Shown in pieces: positions 1 through 11,511 of a stretch of 64,000 bases of DNA. The position numbers and the translations under genes were made by a program. The notes beneath the pieces are model-generated. The model was given only the letters and a program-made list of their open reading frames with translations. It had not been told where the DNA came from and did not search any database. Origin of the DNA: Tethya wilhelma (lineage: Eukaryota; Porifera; Demospongiae; Tethyida; Tethyidae); assembly GCA_964030475.1 (NCBI GenBank), contig CAXIPT010000003.1, forward strand, positions 11,238,295-11,302,294, in the 5' to 3' direction. The first letter of the stretch is position 1; the number at the start of each line of letters is the position of its first letter.

Positions 1-50
<50 letters not shown>
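1..50. repeat. (GT)n microsatellite at left edge
   Basis: An uninterrupted GT dinucleotide run fills the first 50 bases and continues off the window. It probably lies in an intron or intergenic part of the neprilysin-like gene that also runs off this edge. Confidence 0.95.
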
Positions 51-1431
51 CAGCCTGTCATAATTATTAAAACTGTCATAGTAAACAATGGTTCACCTCA
101 GTCGGGTTATTGACTGCTGCAGCATCAATTCCATTTTCTATGATCTGTGAATCAATTTTAATGCAGTCAAGTTATAACTAAACAACTATTGTACCATTAT
201 GGATGCTTCAGCTCACAGTTAGGAGATATCTTGAAGTATTTTTTGTGTCAATGTCCAAGCCATACTTGAAAAAGGCATCACTGCCATACAATTTCTCGTT
301 CTGAAAGGATGTGCTGTTAATGGTCCACTGCTCAGTCTCATCAATACCCACTAAAGGCCATCCACCTGACAATGTAAATATCATGAGTTATATTTTGTGG
401 AATTTAAATGGAACTGAGACATACCCAGCTATATAGCTAGTAAGTTAATACCATGCACTACGAATGTGCACATTTTACCAGTATGTCTATTCTAGGCACA
501 ATTATTTTTCCTCGTAAATGTATTTTTGTGAAGACTTAGCTATACCATAGCTCTATTAATTAATAGGCTCAATACGCATGTATGTGCAATTATAGTACCT
601 GTTGAACGAATGAGATCACGCAGTGGCTCTATCCCTCGCCTCTCAATGGTGGTAGTGTCCTTACAAGACTTGTAGTAATTGATTGCTTTCCTAACTCCTT
701 CAACTCCACCATCATTGTCAGCTTCGAAGATCTTACCCAAAGCCACTCCATTTGCTTCAAATGGAGTGTTTTGGAAGGCATTGAAAAAATCAAATCCTGT
801 AATCAAACGAATTGAAAGGTAAGAGATGTCTCAGTATGATTATTCAAAACAAAATAGCTAAAAATGAGTATTGATTAATCTGATAAAATTCTCATTGTAA
901 GCCTCCCCCATTCCACATTGATATCATATTACACTATTAATGTGCAGATGGTGAGCTCATGAGGGAGTGAGGTAGGGAGTGAGCTCGAGGGAATAGACTG
1001 TATAATTCATACATACCTGAGGTAACTGTAGTAGTTCTTAGCCAGTTTCCACAAGCAAATTGGTAGAAATCGTCACAAGGGTCCACAGATTGGTTCATTG
1101 CTAACATCAACTGAGTACTGGCTTGTACACATCCCTCAGTCAGGCATACATTGTCACTGGTACTGGAGGAGTTTACTGTGACACCAAGAGCAATGGCTAG
1201 TCCCACAATCACCAAAATGGCAAACCCCAGCAAACCAACTATTCAGTGAAGTGAAGCAGAAAAAATGAGAATTAAAATTAATGTCTGCATGCATGACATC
1301 TATTATTACTGGCACAAGCTCAGATATTATGTGATTGTTGACATACTCAAAACTCCAAGGATAATCTTGGATATGTTTGAAGGCTTGGTATCAACCAATC
1401 CATCTGTGTCTGTATTATAGGCAATTTCAGC
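1..1431 (-). CDS. Neprilysin/ECE-like M13 zinc metallopeptidase, 5' part (gene leaves window on the left)
   Basis: Exons on the minus strand encode the N-terminal half of an M13 peptidase, a type II membrane ectopeptidase that trims extracellular peptides. Going 5' to 3': about 1431-1351 (cytoplasmic tail ending KPSNISKIILGVL), 1238-1016 (membrane anchor LLGFAILVIVGLAIALGV, then the family-typical CDDFYQFACGNW), 798-597 (DFFNAFQNTPFEANG... through IEPLRDLIRST) and about 367-240 (GGWPLVG... then YGSDAFFKYGLDIDTKNTSRY). The exon at 240 ends at a GTGAGC donor, so the rest, including the zinc site, lies left of position 1. The first coding exon was not placed with certainty; a possible ATG is near 1579. 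The family call is firm; the substrate is unknown. Confidence 0.85.
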
Positions 1432-1852
1432 CTCTTGTATGTCACTGTATCATAATAAAAATACAAGTTAATTGGTGGGCGTGCATGACTAAAACATCCA
1501 ATAACTGAGAAGACTTTCAAGAGAAACATAATGAGGCTCAATGTCATTACATGCCACTTACTACTTTCCACTTGACATCTTTAGTATTGGTGTCTTTATT
1601 TTAGTTGGAGGAAAGCAGTCATATACCTGGGTAACCAGGGGGATTTATGAGCTTGACTTGAATGCAACCTGCTCGTACAGCCAAGCCCAACTGATATCTA
1701 TGAATATTCACCGTGCACGTGATTACCAGTCAGCCCCGCCCTCTAAATTTCTGAATGGAACCACAAAACGGATTCTATCCTTGTTCCAAAACAGCTACAA
1801 AAATATGATTAACTACAATGCAAGTTGAGAATCCAACAAGTCTGACAATATA

Positions 1853-2912
1853 TCACCATAGTTCACATCTCTCATAATTTCTTGGGTTCTTCATTCTTGA
1901 TCCCAATGTACAGTTGAACACTCCAGCCAAGTCAGGACTGTTCAGTAATGGTCCCAGATTTGGTGCATGCAGCCTCTCCCAGGCTCTATCTCCATGCCAC
2001 ACACTGAAAAATACGAAGGGAGAGGCAATGTCATTCACATGATTTGCTTACTATATAGGCTCTCTCCCTTCAGCATGTTCATGGGAAGAGAGCCTGGGAA
2101 TGAGGCTAGTAAAGATATACCTGGCTTCTCCTGGACTGTGGACATCAGTGGAAAACAACCTTTGAGCTCCACCGGGTGAATACACTGTACACCTAAGCTA
2201 CATATGTGAAAAAAGATACACAATACAAACATGCAAGCGTGGTTTCTAAATGGATCATCATATATACAAATTATATGGACAGAAAAGTTGGGGAAAAGTT
2301 ATCTTACTTGTGCATATGCAACGAAAAAGAGTTGGTCGACATTGTAGTTCAGAGATGGAAGAGTTTGTGTCATACCCCCCAGACCTCAGCCTGTTGCAAT
2401 GTGCCTGTGTACATGTGTGGTACAAACCATAATAGAAACCTTCCACAAATCAGTGTATTATATCTTTATTACTTGCCTGAAAGGCTGTGTTGATTCCACC
2501 ACTGTCTGCAATGTTTTCTCCTAAAGTCCGCTGTCCATTTACCTTTGAATATATTATTGGAGTATGAAAGTTATAATGATTCACCTTACTGATATTCCTT
2601 CAATGGTATAGTTGTTGTACTGGTCCACAAAACAGGGCAGCCTCTCCTTGAATCGCCTGATCCCTTCATCACTCCACCACTGCTGAAGAATGCCATCCTT
2701 GTCAAATTGTTGACCTGCAGTATGTCAAGAATTAAGGCGTGAGTGCATAAAAATGTAGGTACAGTAACACACATGCATATACCTTAGATCAACAGTGCTG
2801 TGAATGCACTACCATTATTGTAATGCTACATAATGGATCTTACCAGTGTTATCAAATCCATGAGATATTTCATGACCAATAACAGCACCAATTGCTCCAA
2901 AATTCACATAGC
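1853..2912 (-). CDS. Neprilysin-like M13 metallopeptidase, orphan 3' part
   Basis: Five minus-strand exons encode only the catalytic C-terminal part of an M13 peptidase. About 2912-2843 carries NFGAIGAVIGHEISHGFDNTG with the HExxH zinc motif (HEISH). About 2715-2588 carries QQFDKDGILQQWWSDEG...FVDQYNNYTI. About 2545-2478 carries GQRTLGENIADSGGINTAF, with the third zinc ligand in ENIAD. About 2385-2318 carries LNYNVDQLFFVAYAQ. About 2203-2121 carries TDVHSPGEAR, and about 1987-1853 carries NSPDLAGVFNC and ends in CELW, the usual M13 C-terminus. Nothing upstream of 2912 continues the protein before the ADAM10 gene begins on the other strand at 3171. The N-terminal two thirds are therefore missing: a truncated gene, a pseudogene or an assembly break. 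Confidence 0.75.
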
Positions 2913-3170
2913 TGTAAAGCACAATATAATAATGGTATGGCATTACGACAAAAAAAATCCAAAACAACACACATAGACACTACAACACACTGTGCTGGGT
3001 ATAATGAATACCCTTATAATTTGGGGATACGCCAAGGTAAAATTATCGGCACGTGCGTGCAGCAGACAAACAATTCAGCCCCGCCCCCTCCAAAACAGCA
3101 ATACCTCGTGACGTTAAATAGCTCCACCTCATTCACCTAAATTGGAGTTCAGAGAGAAATAGATTGAGAA

Positions 3171-4080
3171 ATGGAGAGAAACTTGAAATGGGTTTGTTTT
3201 GCATTCTTGATCCAAGGAGTATTGTGGAAAGTATGCAGAGGTATGCTAGTGTAGTGATGCATGAAAAATCAATTTGATTGTACAACTGAATAGCTTGAGA
3301 CATGTTAGCTACAGCAGAAGATGTGTCTCTTTCTTTGTAGGTTCTCCCCTCAATGCATTCATCGACCACTATGAGGCTCTACACCTGAAGCCACGTTACT
3401 TACAATCAACCAGCTCAAAGACCATTGCAAAGTTTCACTTTTCTGCTCACAAAAGGTCTCAGTGTGGTCTAATCAGTGTTTACAATTACTCTAAGACTAT
3501 AGAATCATGTTAATTTGAAACCATGTGTGTCTACAGAGATTTCAAGCTCCATTTGGAGACCCATCCAACTATCTTTCATCCTGACTTTCACGTCACGGTT
3601 GTTGGAAAGGATGGAAAGGTTGAGAAGAAGAGAATAGATACACGGCACATTGTGACTGGACATGTGGAAGGTCAGGCAATACTAGTTTGTGTGTGCAGAT
3701 GTGATAGATATAATGTGTACTCTTTACAAGGTTGCATTTGCATGTCTATAGGTGAACCTCAGTCACTTGTGAATGGGCAGATCCGTGACGGTGCATTTGA
3801 TGGTGTGATCCATTTAAAAGAGTAAGCTCTGGTTCATATTATAAAAATGGCGTCCCATAAATATTACCTTTTGTTTTTATTTAAGTGAGAGCTATCATAT
3901 TGAACCAGCTGCCCTGTACATAAGTGATTCTCCTCACAATCGTATTATTTACAAGATGAGCGATGTGAATCATGACAAGTTGGCCAATTCAACGTGTTTT
4001 GGAGTTTTGACGCCACGCCTGAAGCACATTCAGGTGTGTTTCAGTCATTTTGATTATCAGATTCTCTCTAACTGTGTGTA

Positions 4081-4138
<58 letters not shown>

Positions 4139-5886
4139 TGTGTGTGTGTGTGTGTGTACATAGGAATCAGCAACAAGGACTCCTCTTGCTCACAACTTCC
4201 TGCGACGAAGAAAGAGAAACACTGATCCTGAACTAAACACCTGTATATTGAGAGTCGTTGCAGACAACACTTTCTTCACACAAGTAGGAGATTCACAAGA
4301 ATCCAATGTAAGCATTGTACATAAATTTAAGACTATAAGAGTAGGAATGCATGTGTGCATGGTTACTACAGTCTAGTAATATACTGGCAGGATGATGTAT
4401 CCATGTGGATTGGTTGCTATTTCACATGCAATCTTTTTTTCTTGCATGCAGACTATTGGTGAGATGGCAACACATGTGCTGGAAACAGATGGAATATACA
4501 GGTACATACTTTTACATCAACAGTCATGCATACTTCTCATGATACTCATGAATATGCAATCATTCTTTTTATTCTAGGAGATCAACTTTTATTGGACGAA
4601 ATGAAGAACTGACAGGATTTGGAGTTTCAATTCAATCTTCTATTGTACGTTTATTTGATATGTGATCCCCAATGAAAAAATACAACATAAGCTCCCTCTC
4701 TTTCTCTCTCTCATTAGATCTACAGTGATCCTAGCAGTGATCCCTTCTTTGGTCAATTCTCAGTCGAAGAACTCCTCGAATCATTTTCTGAACTCGTAAG
4801 CCCAACCAACTGAGAGCAAAAATCCAAGATCTTTTTGATGTGAAATTATTTTGTGCATTTGGTTTGCATTCAGAACTTTGATGATGTGTGCCTTGGTCAT
4901 TTGTTTACCTATCGTGACTTTCAAGGTATGCATTCATGGGGAGTTTTTAACTACTCTAGTATATTGTATAATGTAGTGTATTACTTCAATAACTATTGTG
5001 TAATCTATTGCCTTGTACTGCATTAATTATACACAGGGACAATTGGTCTAGCTTATTTGGCCGATGAAAGTGAGTGACAGTTCACTATTGAATTGTGTAT
5101 GCATATAATGGTATCTACTATGGACAATGGTGAGCACACGATCTAATACATGATTGTATGTATCACAATCCAACAGATGGACAGATAGCTGGTGGGATTT
5201 GCCAGAGACGCACTCAAACAGCACTGGGAGAGAGAAAGTAAGCTAAACTACGTACGGTAGATCATTTTCAGTTTTATCTATAAATATGACTGCTCCTCAA
5301 TCTCGATCCTCATCACTCATCACTGTGTAGCCTAAACACTGGTTTGACATCTTTGCTGAACTTTGGACTGAGACTACCTCGTGCCGTCTCCATAACGACT
5401 GTAGCCCACGAGATTGGACACAACCACGGCTCTCCTGTAAGTAAACTACCAGCGTTTTTGTACATAGCCATCATCACTATGTATAGCATACTCAATATGA
5501 AGTTTAAATGCCTACAAATTTCTCTCTAGTGTACAACCTTGACGTTTCTAGACAGTATTTTAGTACAGAAATGTCAGCAATTCACTATTCATTGTTCTGT
5601 ACACGTAGCATGACCCACCAGGACCCTGTGCACCAGGAGGAGCTGAAGGAAATTTTATCATGTTTGCCAGCGCCACTAACGGGAATCGGCAAGATTTCTC
5701 TCAATGCAGCCGAGAGTCAATTGGACGGACCATTGAATCAAATGGGAGATGCTTTGTCAGACGTAATGATTTTATCATAATAGTTTGCACACAAAATACA
5801 TCATACTGAAGTCAACTAGTAATGTACAGCCATTAGTAAAATACTGATTCTTATATTATACTAATTTCTCTCTCTCTCTCTGCGTG

Positions 5887-5935
<49 letters not shown>

Positions 5936-7345
5936 GTCCGACTGGGGCACAGTGTGGCAACGGCATCATTGAGGAAGGGGAGGAGTGTGACTGTGGCAGT
6001 TCCGATCCACCCACCTGCTCTGAAAATGATCCTTGCTGTACTACTAACTGCACTCTTCGAGAAGGTGCAGAATGCAGGTACACTAACATAATCATTGATA
6101 CTTAAAAGTTAATCATAATTCATGGAATTTTCAATGGTCATACTTGCACTTAAACTTATATGTTTCACCACATGACGTTGTGTGTCAGCCATTGTACAAT
6201 CATGATCTTTTTCTTTATTCCCCCCACATGTGCTCATCTCATCTCACTGATGATTGGTACATACCAAATACCGTACAATGTGTGTAGTCCCCAAGCCAGT
6301 AGCTGCTGTAATGCCCAGTGTGGTCCAGTGGAGGCTGGACTAGTGTGCCTCAGAGGTGATTCCGATTCTGGACTGGGAGGTTGCCAGGAAGACAGCATGT
6401 GTGACGGTGTGAGTTCGGACTGTCCTGAGTCCCCAACCAGTCCCGATGGTACTTCGTGTAATGACGGCCAGAACGTGTGTGTTGATGGAGCATGTACAGG
6501 TATTGATTGTCAACAAGGCTAACTGTATATGTACAGGTTTTTTTGTTTTTTGTTTTTTTTACGTTGTGTGGTGAACGTTGTTTCTCTTTCAGGATCTCCG
6601 TGTTTGATTTACGATGCCACAGACTGTTTCTGTATAGCTGAAGATCAGGTATTTGTTTGTTTGTTTGTTCCTTTTTTTTTTTACTTGTTTGTTTGTTTAT
6701 TTATTTTTTCCCCCTTCCCAGCTTTGTGATGTGTGTTGTATCTTTGAAGGAAACGAGTGTATCTCCACTTTTGAAAGAGATGGTAAGTTAGGTGTTGTTA
6801 CATGCACTGCAGTAACTGATCAGTCTCACAATAACTTTCTTGAAGATGTCCCTGACATACGAGTACAACCTGGCTATCCATGTGGAAATTTTTCTGGCTA
6901 TTGTACAGATGATCAGTGAGTGACTTTTCAAGCAAAATAACTCAAAAAGAATGTAGCTACAATAACATAGGTGTACTTCGATAGTGTATAGCTATTAACT
7001 TTTGTTTGTCTTTCGTTCAATTACAAATGCAGTGTTTGTTTGAGGGTGGATAATGACAACCCTTTGGACAACTTAAGAGTAAGTCAGATCAGGCGATTTG
7101 TTAGTGATCGTCCGGATGTATGGTACAACCATTCATTGTCTCTTGTGTAGGACATACTTCTTAACTTCACCTCCATTGTCCAGTGGTTGAGGAACAACTG
7201 GTACTGGGTGCTAGCTGGCTTTGGAGGACTGAGTAAGTAGACTCTGAGGTTAATTTCTTGATATAGTCCAATGTGACCGTAATAATGTACATTGCTAACT
7301 TTCTTTGCTGCTTTTACAAGGAATTTGTTCATCCCTTCACACACA

Positions 7346-7403
<58 letters not shown>

Positions 7404-7404
7404 N

Positions 7405-7464
<60 letters not shown>

Positions 7465-7701
7465 CACACAGTCATCCTCATCATTCTCCTCCAAGTCACC
7501 TACAGACGTAAGAAACTCCCCTCAGAAACTGTCGACCTACAAAACCACCAAGAGAGAGGAAAGAGAAAATGGTGGCAGAAACAAAGAGCAAACCACGAGA
7601 GCTACGGATACTTTCAGAGGACGAGTGCAGTGGTTGATGAGGAGCATCGTCAGCCACCAGTGCAGGAGACCAGCAGCCTCATCAGACAAACAAGGACATG
7701 A
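3171..7701 (+). CDS. ADAM10: ADAM10/Kuzbanian-type membrane metalloprotease
   Basis: This is a multi-exon ADAM10-family sheddase, a cell-surface zinc protease that cleaves membrane proteins; Notch is the classical substrate. The ATG at 3171 opens a signal peptide ([19 protein letters not shown]) and splices to [14 protein letters not shown], the usual prodomain start. The prodomain ends in a basic furin-type site RRRKR near 4210. Catalytic exons follow; [14 protein letters not shown] spans the 5409-5440 exon and the exon starting near 5610, giving the HExxHxxGxxH zinc site. Next are the disintegrin/cysteine-rich exons ([14 protein letters not shown] at about 5957; exons to 6910), a transmembrane helix split by an intron ([11 protein letters not shown], then [11 protein letters not shown]) and a cytoplasmic tail ending at 7701. 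Domain order matches human ADAM10 throughout. A (CT)n intron containing an N separates the halves of the membrane helix. Confidence 0.95.
4070..4158. repeat. (GT)n microsatellite, ADAM10 intron
   Basis: An interrupted GT run lies just before the acceptor of the ADAM10 exon that encodes the end of the prodomain. It is one of several introns here whose 3' end is a simple-sequence tract. Confidence 0.9.
5889..5934. repeat. (GT)n microsatellite abutting a splice acceptor, ADAM10
   Basis: The GT run continues directly into TAG at the acceptor of the disintegrin exon (next bases GTCCGACTGGG), so it replaces a normal polypyrimidine tract. Confidence 0.85.
7345..7470. repeat. (CT)n microsatellite with an N, ADAM10 intron
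   Basis: A CT run of more than 100 bases with one N at 7404 ends in CCACACACAG, the acceptor of the last ADAM10 exon. The N marks an unresolved length. Unlike the N at 9261 and 15602, its flanks show no obvious duplication. Confidence 0.9.
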
Positions 7702-7906
7702 AAGTATAATAGTACTTTTCCTTACCATGCATCTGTAATAGATTGAGCTTTTGCATTTGTTCTGTGTGCCATTCTTTTTGAAATCAGTAACAATGTTTTT
7801 ATTAAATTATCAAGAAACACAAAATTAATTTAAAGTAATTTTGTAGCTAGACTAAATAAGATAAAGGAGTATCCATAGATTATAACTAGTAATCTTTATA
7901 ATAAAC

Positions 7907-8496
7907 TTAATCTTGCTTCTTGGTGTAAATGGTGACTCCCTCCCCTGTCTTGTCAGCAAAGGAATAGTCATGCTTTCCGCCACTGGTAAAACTTTTAACA
8001 AAGTTCAGATGTGCTTCAGGAGTAAGATAAGATGGTTTTACGGCGTCTGTCTGGGTCATACGAGCAATCCACGCATGTAGTCGTGGAAACTTCTCTTCAG
8101 TGAAGGCATCAGCAAATGCTGAAAAGAATTCAGAATAAATACCGAGATGACAGAATTCATTCAGATGTACACACGTAGGTTTATAATACATAATTATGTA
8201 CATAGAACAATACTATGAATGGACACTACACACTTATAGTATTACTAACACAATGTGTCATACAATGCTACATAAAAGCTGTCAAAGAAGCTTACCTGGT
8301 CTGAGAAGCTTAAGAGCACTGGTTCGTTCCAGCCATGGCCACATAAGGAGATCGGCTGCTCCTGGTGTATCAGTGCCGCTGTAAAAGTTGTTACTTCCAA
8401 GAGTGTCTTCGAGTCTCTGTGAGAAGCTGATGACTGCTTCAACATGAGGACCTGGGTTCTCTTCACGATAGAACTTATAGTAGTTGGGGATGAACT

Positions 8497-8540
<44 letters not shown>

Positions 8541-9202
8541 GAGTGTGTTTACGAAGTATACAATACATGATAAAGCTGCTTAGCACACATACATGTAGAG
8601 GTTGCACATATCGAATTACCTTAGTTCCAAAATCATTCACCAGCAACTTAGCCATCGCTCTCTCATAAGGATCGGAGGGCCAAAGGGACTTGCCACCAAA
8701 TACCTCATCGACATAGTCTACAAGTGGACAAAATAAAACTTTAATTTCGACTTTACACACATGAAGTTCATTGATAAACTCTGCTTACCAAATGCAATGA
8801 GAGACTCTCGTATAACCTTTCCATCGTGTTCCACTACAGGGACTTTCCCTTCAGGATTAATTGCAGGATAGAACTCAGGCTTGACTTGAAGATGGATATT
8901 GATCTCTTCCGATTTGATTCCCTTTGCAGCTACAATCAATCGCACTCTCTGTACAGACCATTACAATTATTTGTGCATGTAAAGATGTGCAGTGCTTCAG
9001 TTATAATGTGGTGTGCACCTAGCAAGCTACACTGACTGTGTAATACATTCAACGCATGCTGTTCAGACAACCAGACTGACATTTGCATGGTTCTAGCTGC
9101 TGCACTCACTTGAGCAAAAGGGCAGATAGGGTTGCTGTACACTCTCAGGGGGATGTCAGCTGGCTTTGGTGGAGGCTCCGTGTAGACGTCGATTTGAGAC
9201 AT
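7907..9202 (-). CDS. Omega-class glutathione S-transferase
   Basis: Five minus-strand exons encode a complete cytosolic omega-class GST of about 245 residues. Omega GSTs act as thioltransferase/dehydroascorbate-reductase type enzymes, using a catalytic cysteine in place of Tyr/Ser. Exons: about 9202-9114 (MSQIDVYTEPPPKP, PICPFAQ), 8955-8789 (RVRLIVAAKGIKSEE, NPEGKVPVVEHDGKVIRES), 8717-8623 (DYVDEVFGGKSLWPSDPYE), 8495-8297 (GAADLLMWPWLERTSALK) and 8118-7907. ICPFAQR, split by the first intron, carries the expected active-site Cys; VPVVEHDG and the ES after it form the usual glutathione-binding loop. The first three exons are repeated exactly in the next feature, so the assembled locus probably exaggerates a single gene. 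Confidence 0.92.
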
Positions 9203-9261
9203 GGTAGTGTCCTACAGGTAAACTTCTCGGAGAAAGACACTGATTTGAAATACAGACGGTN

Positions 9262-9331
<70 letters not shown>

Positions 9332-10050
9332 GAGTGTGTTTACGAAGTATACAATACATGATAAAGCTGCTTAGCACACATACATGTAGAGGTTGCACAT
9401 ATCGAATTACCTTAGTTCCAAAATCATTCACCAGCAACTTAGCCATCGCTCTCTCATAAGGATCGGAGGGCCAAAGGGACTTGCCACCAAATACCTCATC
9501 GACATAGTCTACAAGTGGACAAAATAAAACTTTAATTTCGACTTTACACACATGAAGTTCATTGATAAACTCTGCTTACCAAATGCAATGAGAGACTCTC
9601 GTATAACCTTTCCATCGTGTTCCACTACAGGGACTTTCCCTTCAGGATTAATTGCAGGATAGAACTCAGGCTTGACTTGAAGATGGATATTGATCTCTTC
9701 CGATTTGATTCCCTTTGCAGCTACAATCAATCGCACTCTCTGTACAGACCATTACAATTATTTGTGCATGTAAAGATGTGCAGTGCTTCAGTTATAATGT
9801 GGTGTGCACCTAGCAAGCTACACTGACTGTGTAATACATTCAACGCATGCTGTTCAGACAACCAGACTGACATTTGCATGGTTCTAGCTGCTGCACTCAC
9901 TTGAGCAAAAGGGCAGATAGGGTTGCTGTACACTCTCAGGGGGATGTCAGCTGGCTTTGGTGGAGGCTCCGTGTAGACGTCGATTTGAGACATGGTAGTG
10001 TCCTACAGGTAAACTTCTCGGAGAAAGACACTGATTTGAAATACAGACGG
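9262..10050 (-). repeat. Exact direct duplication of the GST 5' half, beginning after an N
   Basis: From the (GT)n tract to position 10050 the sequence repeats 8526-9260 at an offset of 791 bases, introns included, with no difference that I can see. It restates GST exons 1-3 (9993-9905, 9746-9580, 9508-9414). The N at 9261 sits at the junction, next to the microsatellite. Perfect identity of introns together with an N inside a simple repeat is best explained by two overlapping contigs that were not merged. A very recent tandem duplication is the alternative. Confidence 0.9.
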
Positions 10051-10920
10051 TGACCTCAATAGCTGCTGTTAAGCCTTTATAGCAGTGAAGCTCTGCGTGG
10101 GTGTGGTCACAATAGGATGCTGACTGTAATCCACATGGCAAAAAAATGCTCATTATTAGAACACCATGTTCTACAGTCAGCAACTAACTAATAGCCCTTT
10201 GAGTGGGAGGGGGTGCATGCACTGAGAAGTATGAGCTTCAAGAGCATGCCTCAGTCAGTGACAATTCACATCAATCCAGCATTTTCTACCACCTTCAAAT
10301 AGGGAAACATTTCCGTTGCTGAATACTGAAACAAACTGCACACCATGCAAACCAGAACCTTTACTGAGAGTATTATTCAGTCAGGAATGGAACCAGCTCG
10401 AAGCAGACTATAGTGTAGGAATGATGGATGTTGTCACCTACAATACACACCCGTATATCCGGAGCTCATGAGGTTCCTGATACTATAGATCTAAACAACG
10501 AGGCAACGCAACCGTTGTATTAGTCATGCAGCTGCAGCTAGCTTCATTCCAGCAAAATAGAAAGGGAAAGAGCTTGGTACGCTAAATCACGTAAGTGATG
10601 TGAATGAAAAACAACAACAATATAATATTATACTATTGCTTGTTTATTGCATATCATAATTTGCCAACATTATTTTTGCACATATAAATTTGCTGATTAA
10701 ACCACATAATCGGAACAAAGCTACGATTAATATTTTCATCCAAAGAAAATGCTATCGGTAAGTAGTGGTTAGCCTAGGCATAAAACATACTATACAAGCC
10801 CATGAATCATCAGTTTCAATAGCTATATGGTACAAATAAATACGCTCTAATAAACATCAGCAGACGGAACGCTCACAACCAATCTTTGGCTGATATAATT
10901 GACAACAGGTGATCATTACA
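10051..10920. other. Intergenic region between GST and the NCBP2AS2-like gene
   Basis: I see no supported coding sequence here. The region is AT-rich single-copy DNA and should include the GST promoter (right of 9993) and the 3' end of the minus-strand gene ending at 10921. Confidence 0.6.
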
Positions 10921-11375
10921 TCAACTCTTCGGACCTCTTATCTGCTTGAGCTCATGTTGGAGATTGGCCAAGAATCTCTTAAGAAATCTGACACTTGTAC
11001 GTCCAGGTTTTCGGGAGTCTGTGCGAGTGTGCATTAAAAGTACTGATGAGGACTACCACACAATGACCTATAAATGCATGTGCATCATGCAACCTACCAA
11101 TAGTTCTATTAGTAGCCCACTCTGACACTTTGCTCCATTGATAGAGAGTCAGTTGAGCAATTCGACGCATCAGTCGAGACTCTGCCAACTGCTTCTCACC
11201 ATACTCATTGAAAAACCTCCTGTATGAGGGACGGGGAAAATGATCAAAATTTGGGCTGAAATTAAATTAAGCCTATGCATAAACAAATCTGCTTTTCTGT
11301 GAAAGTAACCACTATATAAAGTCTTGCTGGTCTCACTCACATGAACAAGTATCTTAATCCTCCGTTCAAAGGCAT
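10921..11375 (-). CDS. Small basic protein, NCBP2AS2-like
   Basis: Three exons (11375-11341, about 11246-11097, about 11023-10921) encode a 96-residue protein: MPLNGGLRYLF, then FFNEYGEKQLAESRLMRRIAQLT in the middle and FLKRFLANLQHELKQIRG near the end. The block AESRLMRRIAQLT followed by an amphipathic basic C-terminal helix resembles the vertebrate microprotein NCBP2AS2 (99 residues, function poorly known). The start ATG at 11375 lies 136 bp from the divergent phosphatase gene, so the two probably share a promoter. The resemblance is from memory of a short family and should be treated as a hypothesis. The gene model itself (ATG, GT/AG introns, one frame, stop) is stronger than the name. Confidence 0.6.
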
Positions 11376-11451
11376 CCTATCCGGCTTACTTTATTTCATC
11401 ATCTGCCAAGATGTGTTTTTGCTGACTCATCTTCGTACAACATCTAGACTT

Positions 11452-11471
11452 TGAACTTTGTCCTTTGAACT
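11452..11471 (-). promoter_or_regulatory. Three AGTTCA/AGGACA half-sites at 1-bp spacing (DR1-like)
   Basis: On the minus strand the sequence reads AGTTCA A AGGACA A AGTTCA: three nuclear-receptor-like half-sites, each separated by one A. It lies between two divergent start codons (11375 minus, 11512 plus). DR1 spacing is the arrangement preferred by RXR and HNF4-class receptors. Binding is inferred. Confidence 0.5.
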
Positions 11472-11511
11472 CCACCGTGATAACTGCCGAAACCTTTCTT
11501 GAAATTGCAAA

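Noticed and set aside
1541..1828. Plus-strand open frame with MNIHRARDYQS, resembling the NIQRGRDH block of animal heme peroxidases
   Set aside because: Only about a dozen residues resemble the family, no flanking peroxidase sequence continues it, and the region is flanked on both sides by minus-strand neprilysin exons.
3956..4225. Open frame rich in Val-Cys-Val-Cys
   Set aside because: The repeat is the translation of a (GT)n microsatellite inside an ADAM10 intron; only the flanking parts are exon.
7273..7738. Ser-Leu and Arg-Glu repeat proteins in several frames
   Set aside because: Translations of the (CT)n tract; the genuine part is the last ADAM10 exon after 7470.
9262..10050. A second, tandem GST gene
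   Set aside because: Exact identity including introns and an N at the join; it lacks its own 3' exons. Treated as an assembly duplication.
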